Below are positions 49,212-51,106 of a stretch of 51,106 nucleotides of DNA, piece after piece; position 1 is the stretch's first letter, and each line of letters starts with the position of its first letter. The notes beneath the pieces are model-generated. The model searched no databases, was not told the DNA's origin, and saw only the letters and a program-made list of their open reading frames with translations. The stretch is from Prevotella sp. GTDB taxonomy: Bacteria > Bacteroidota > Bacteroidia > Bacteroidales > Bacteroidaceae. The position numbers were made by a program, and so were the translations under genes. Location of the stretch: the NCBI GenBank assembly GCA_017548605.1, contig JAFYZT010000025.1, positions 1 through 51,106 on the forward strand, read 5' to 3'.

Positions 49212-51106
49212 ATGAAAACAAACATATATCAAAAGGTAAGGAAACTGGCCAAGGCGGTGATGCCACTCGGCCTGCTCACCCTTATGCCGTTCTTCAACGC
49301 CTGTTCACCCGACTCGTTCGAGGGAGCCGACGAAAACGGCATACCCACGATGGATGGCGTCGATTTCACGATGACCGTCGACCAAGAGGTGAACCAAGTA
49401 TTACTCAGCGTGCCCGAGATGAAGGGTGTCTATCCCGTCTGGATTATCAACAACGCCACCTACTCGTCGCTCAACGAGGTGGGATGGTCGAACGTGGAAA
49501 AAGGCACCTATCCCGTGGAGCTGAAACTGGCCAACCGCAATGGTATCAGCCAGGGCAGCATCATCAAATACTTCACGTTCAACGAGACGAAAATCAACTG
49601 GAACAACCTGTTCAACCGCATCAAGGACAAGGAGTGGCGCATCGACAACAAAGAGGTGGCCCACATGGCCTGCGGTCCCAACGGTGGCGACGGTACAGGA
49701 TGGTGGAGCGCCAACCCCGATGATAAGAAAGACTTCGGCGTGTACGATGACCGTCTCACCTTCACCGTAGAGACGAACAAGGGAGGAACCTACACTTACA
49801 ACCCCGGTGCCGATGGAAAGACCTATGTCAACTATGGCACCACCATCTGGGGTTCTCAGCCAGAACCTGACTACGACATTGCCACCGAGCAGCAAACCAG
49901 CAGCTGGTATTTCGAGCGTGGCACCTGGGTGGACTCCGAAGGAGAGGAGCAAGAGGTGGACTACCTCGTGCTGGCCGACAACAGCCTGTTCCCCTACATC
50001 AGCAGCGACGCACAGTATCAACACCCACGGTTCCGCATCGAGACGCTCACGGCATCGAAGATGGTGCTCATCTACGAGGGCGACGGCATCTCCTGGCGCT
50101 ATATCTTAACCAGCAAGGAAGCAGAGAAGGCGTTTGAGGGCTTCGACCCCAACAGTGACTTCAACCTGTGGAAGGGCATCGATCCCACCATGTCATTCTA
50201 CTACAACCCCGACCCGGGATGGGGTAATGAACAGACACCCGTCTTGGAGGCCGGCTTCGAGAAAGGTAACAACGACTATAACGTGAGCATTCCCAGCGAG
50301 TGCTATGCCGACTGGCAGGCCCAGGTACATTTCCACACCAACCTGAGTCTCTCTTCCGCCATCAACTATGACTTCTCGACCATCCTCTTGGCCGACAAAG
50401 ATATCAATGGCGTCATCGTGAAGGTGACCGACGAGACCGATGCCGCCTTCATCATTGAGGAACACATCGACCTGAAGGCCGGCGAGGAATATGTATTCTG
50501 GAAGAGCGATATCCCCGGTAAGGACCTCAACCCGTTGAAGATTGTGTTCGACTTCGGCCACTCACCCAACGATGCCCACGTCAACATCCGCAACATCGTG
50601 CTCAAAGACCATGCCAACGACGACGGCACCGTACTGCCCAATGAAGGCGGCGAGGGCGGCGAACAGTCCGGCACCATGGACTGGGACTACAACTCACCCG
50701 CCAACTTATGGAAGGCTGTCGATGACGGTTCGAAGTTCAACCAGTTCGGCTACTACTTCGCCGACAATGGCTGGAGTGGCATTCCCTACACCGAGGCCAC
50801 GCACAGCGGCGACACCTACGAGATTGACCTTCCCGAGGGACTTGGCGGTTCGCAGTGGCAGGGCCAGTTCCACATCGACACCTACCTCACCGCTTCGGCC
50901 AGCAAGAAATATAATTTCTACCTGGTGATGGAAGCTGACAACGACATGCCGCAGGTTACCTTCAAGCTGACCGATGCCGGCGATGCCAACTACTTCTTCG
51001 AGGAACGTAACGACGTGCCTGCCGGCACCTATATCTTCAAGAAACAGGGCGTGACGCTGAAGGAAGGTAACGATGCCGATGCCATCCGTATGTTCTTCGA
51101 CTTCGG
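49212..51106 (+). CDS. Multidomain surface glycan-binding lipoprotein, 3' end outside window
   Basis: The frame is open from ATG 49212 to the end of the window (at least 631 residues). A lipoprotein signal ends FFNAC (Cys31). Residues about 45-300 form beta-rich domains with ACGPNGGDGTGWWSANPDDK, a pattern common in non-catalytic PUL lipoproteins. From about residue 320 two related CBM-like beta-sandwich units follow: NLWKGIDPTMSFYYNPDPGW ... NIRNIVLKDH, then NLWKAVDDGSKFNQFGYYF ... EGNDADAIRMFFDFG. A Gly/Glu linker (NEGGEGGEQSG) separates them. No catalytic residues are apparent. It should be the SusE/F-position surface binding protein of the locus. Confidence 0.82.
   Translation, partial: MKTNIYQKVRKLAKAVMPLGLLTLMPFFNACSPDSFEGADENGIPTMDGVDFTMTVDQEVNQVLLSVPEMKGVYPVWIINNATYSSLNEVGWSNVEKGTYPVELKLANRNGISQGSIIKYFTFNETKINWNNLFNRIKDKEWRIDNKEVAHMACGPNGGDGTGWWSANPDDKKDFGVYDDRLTFTVETNKGGTYTYNPGADGKTYVNYGTTIWGSQPEPDYDIATEQQTSSWYFERGTWVDSEGEEQEVDYLVLADNSLFPYISSDAQYQHPRFRIETLTASKMVLIYEGDGISWRYILTSKEAEKAFEGFDPNSDFNLWKGIDPTMSFYYNPDPGWGNEQTPVLEAGFEKGNNDYNVSIPSECYADWQAQVHFHTNLSLSSAINYDFSTILLADKDINGVIVKVTDETDAAFIIEEHIDLKAGEEYVFWKSDIPGKDLNPLKIVFDFGHSPNDAHVNIRNIVLKDHANDDGTVLPNEGGEGGEQSGTMDWDYNSPANLWKAVDDGSKFNQFGYYFADNGWSGIPYTEATHSGDTYEIDLPEGLGGSQWQGQFHIDTYLTASASKKYNFYLVMEADNDMPQVTFKLTDAGDANYFFEERNDVPAGTYIFKKQGVTLKEGNDADAIRMFFDF

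Overview
The window looks like chromosomal DNA of a gut or oral Bacteroidales, most likely Prevotella or a close relative. The evidence is a SusC/SusD pair, short C-terminal sorting-type tails on secreted proteins, lipoproteins with Bacteroidetes-style lipoboxes, TAnnTTTG-type -7 promoter boxes with few Shine-Dalgarno sites, tryptophanase, and many short GC-rich palindromes between genes. No tRNA, rRNA, phage, insertion sequence or CRISPR array was seen.

Layout. 1-2.8 kb: 3' part of a TPR-CHAT protein with eight near-identical 126-bp TPR units. 3-4.5 kb: a CBM9-like secreted protein divergent from an L,D-transpeptidase. 4.6-10.6 kb: a 1996-residue secreted pectinesterase with a duplicated 368-residue module. 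10.9-16.6 kb: a minus-strand cluster rocD-ctlX-pruA-arcA that encodes every step from arginine through citrulline, ornithine and glutamate semialdehyde to glutamate. 16.9-19.5 kb: a GH9 glucanase with an unusual upstream leader. 19.9-28.1 kb: a type I restriction-modification locus (hsdM, RhuM-Doc/Fic protein, small membrane protein, hsdS, four-helix-bundle protein, hsdR). 28.1-32.0 kb: a CE1/PHB-depolymerase-like esterase and a PKD-domain protein. 32.4-37.7 kb: a small lipoprotein, a subtilase, tryptophanase and another lipoprotein. 37.9-40.9 kb: a second TPR-CHAT protein, this one with a signal peptide. 41.2-43.9 kb: an M15 peptidase and several small envelope proteins. 44.2 kb to the end: susC, susD and the start of a multidomain surface glycan-binding lipoprotein that runs off the window.

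Two themes link the genes. The first is polysaccharide use: pectinesterase, GH9, esterase, CBM9-like and PKD proteins, and the SusCD locus. The pectinesterase and susC upstream regions share a 15-bp CG-centred motif. The second is amino-acid use: arginine to glutamate, tryptophan to indole, and a secreted subtilase.

The most unusual feature is the intergenic DNA. Several families of short repeats sit in fixed orientation relative to genes. G-rich, C-poor arrays follow stop codons, and C-rich, G-poor near-reverse-complements precede start codons. REP-like palindromes usually lie just after stop codons. These palindromes have also entered the reading frame of the first TPR-CHAT gene and supply the stop codon of another gene.
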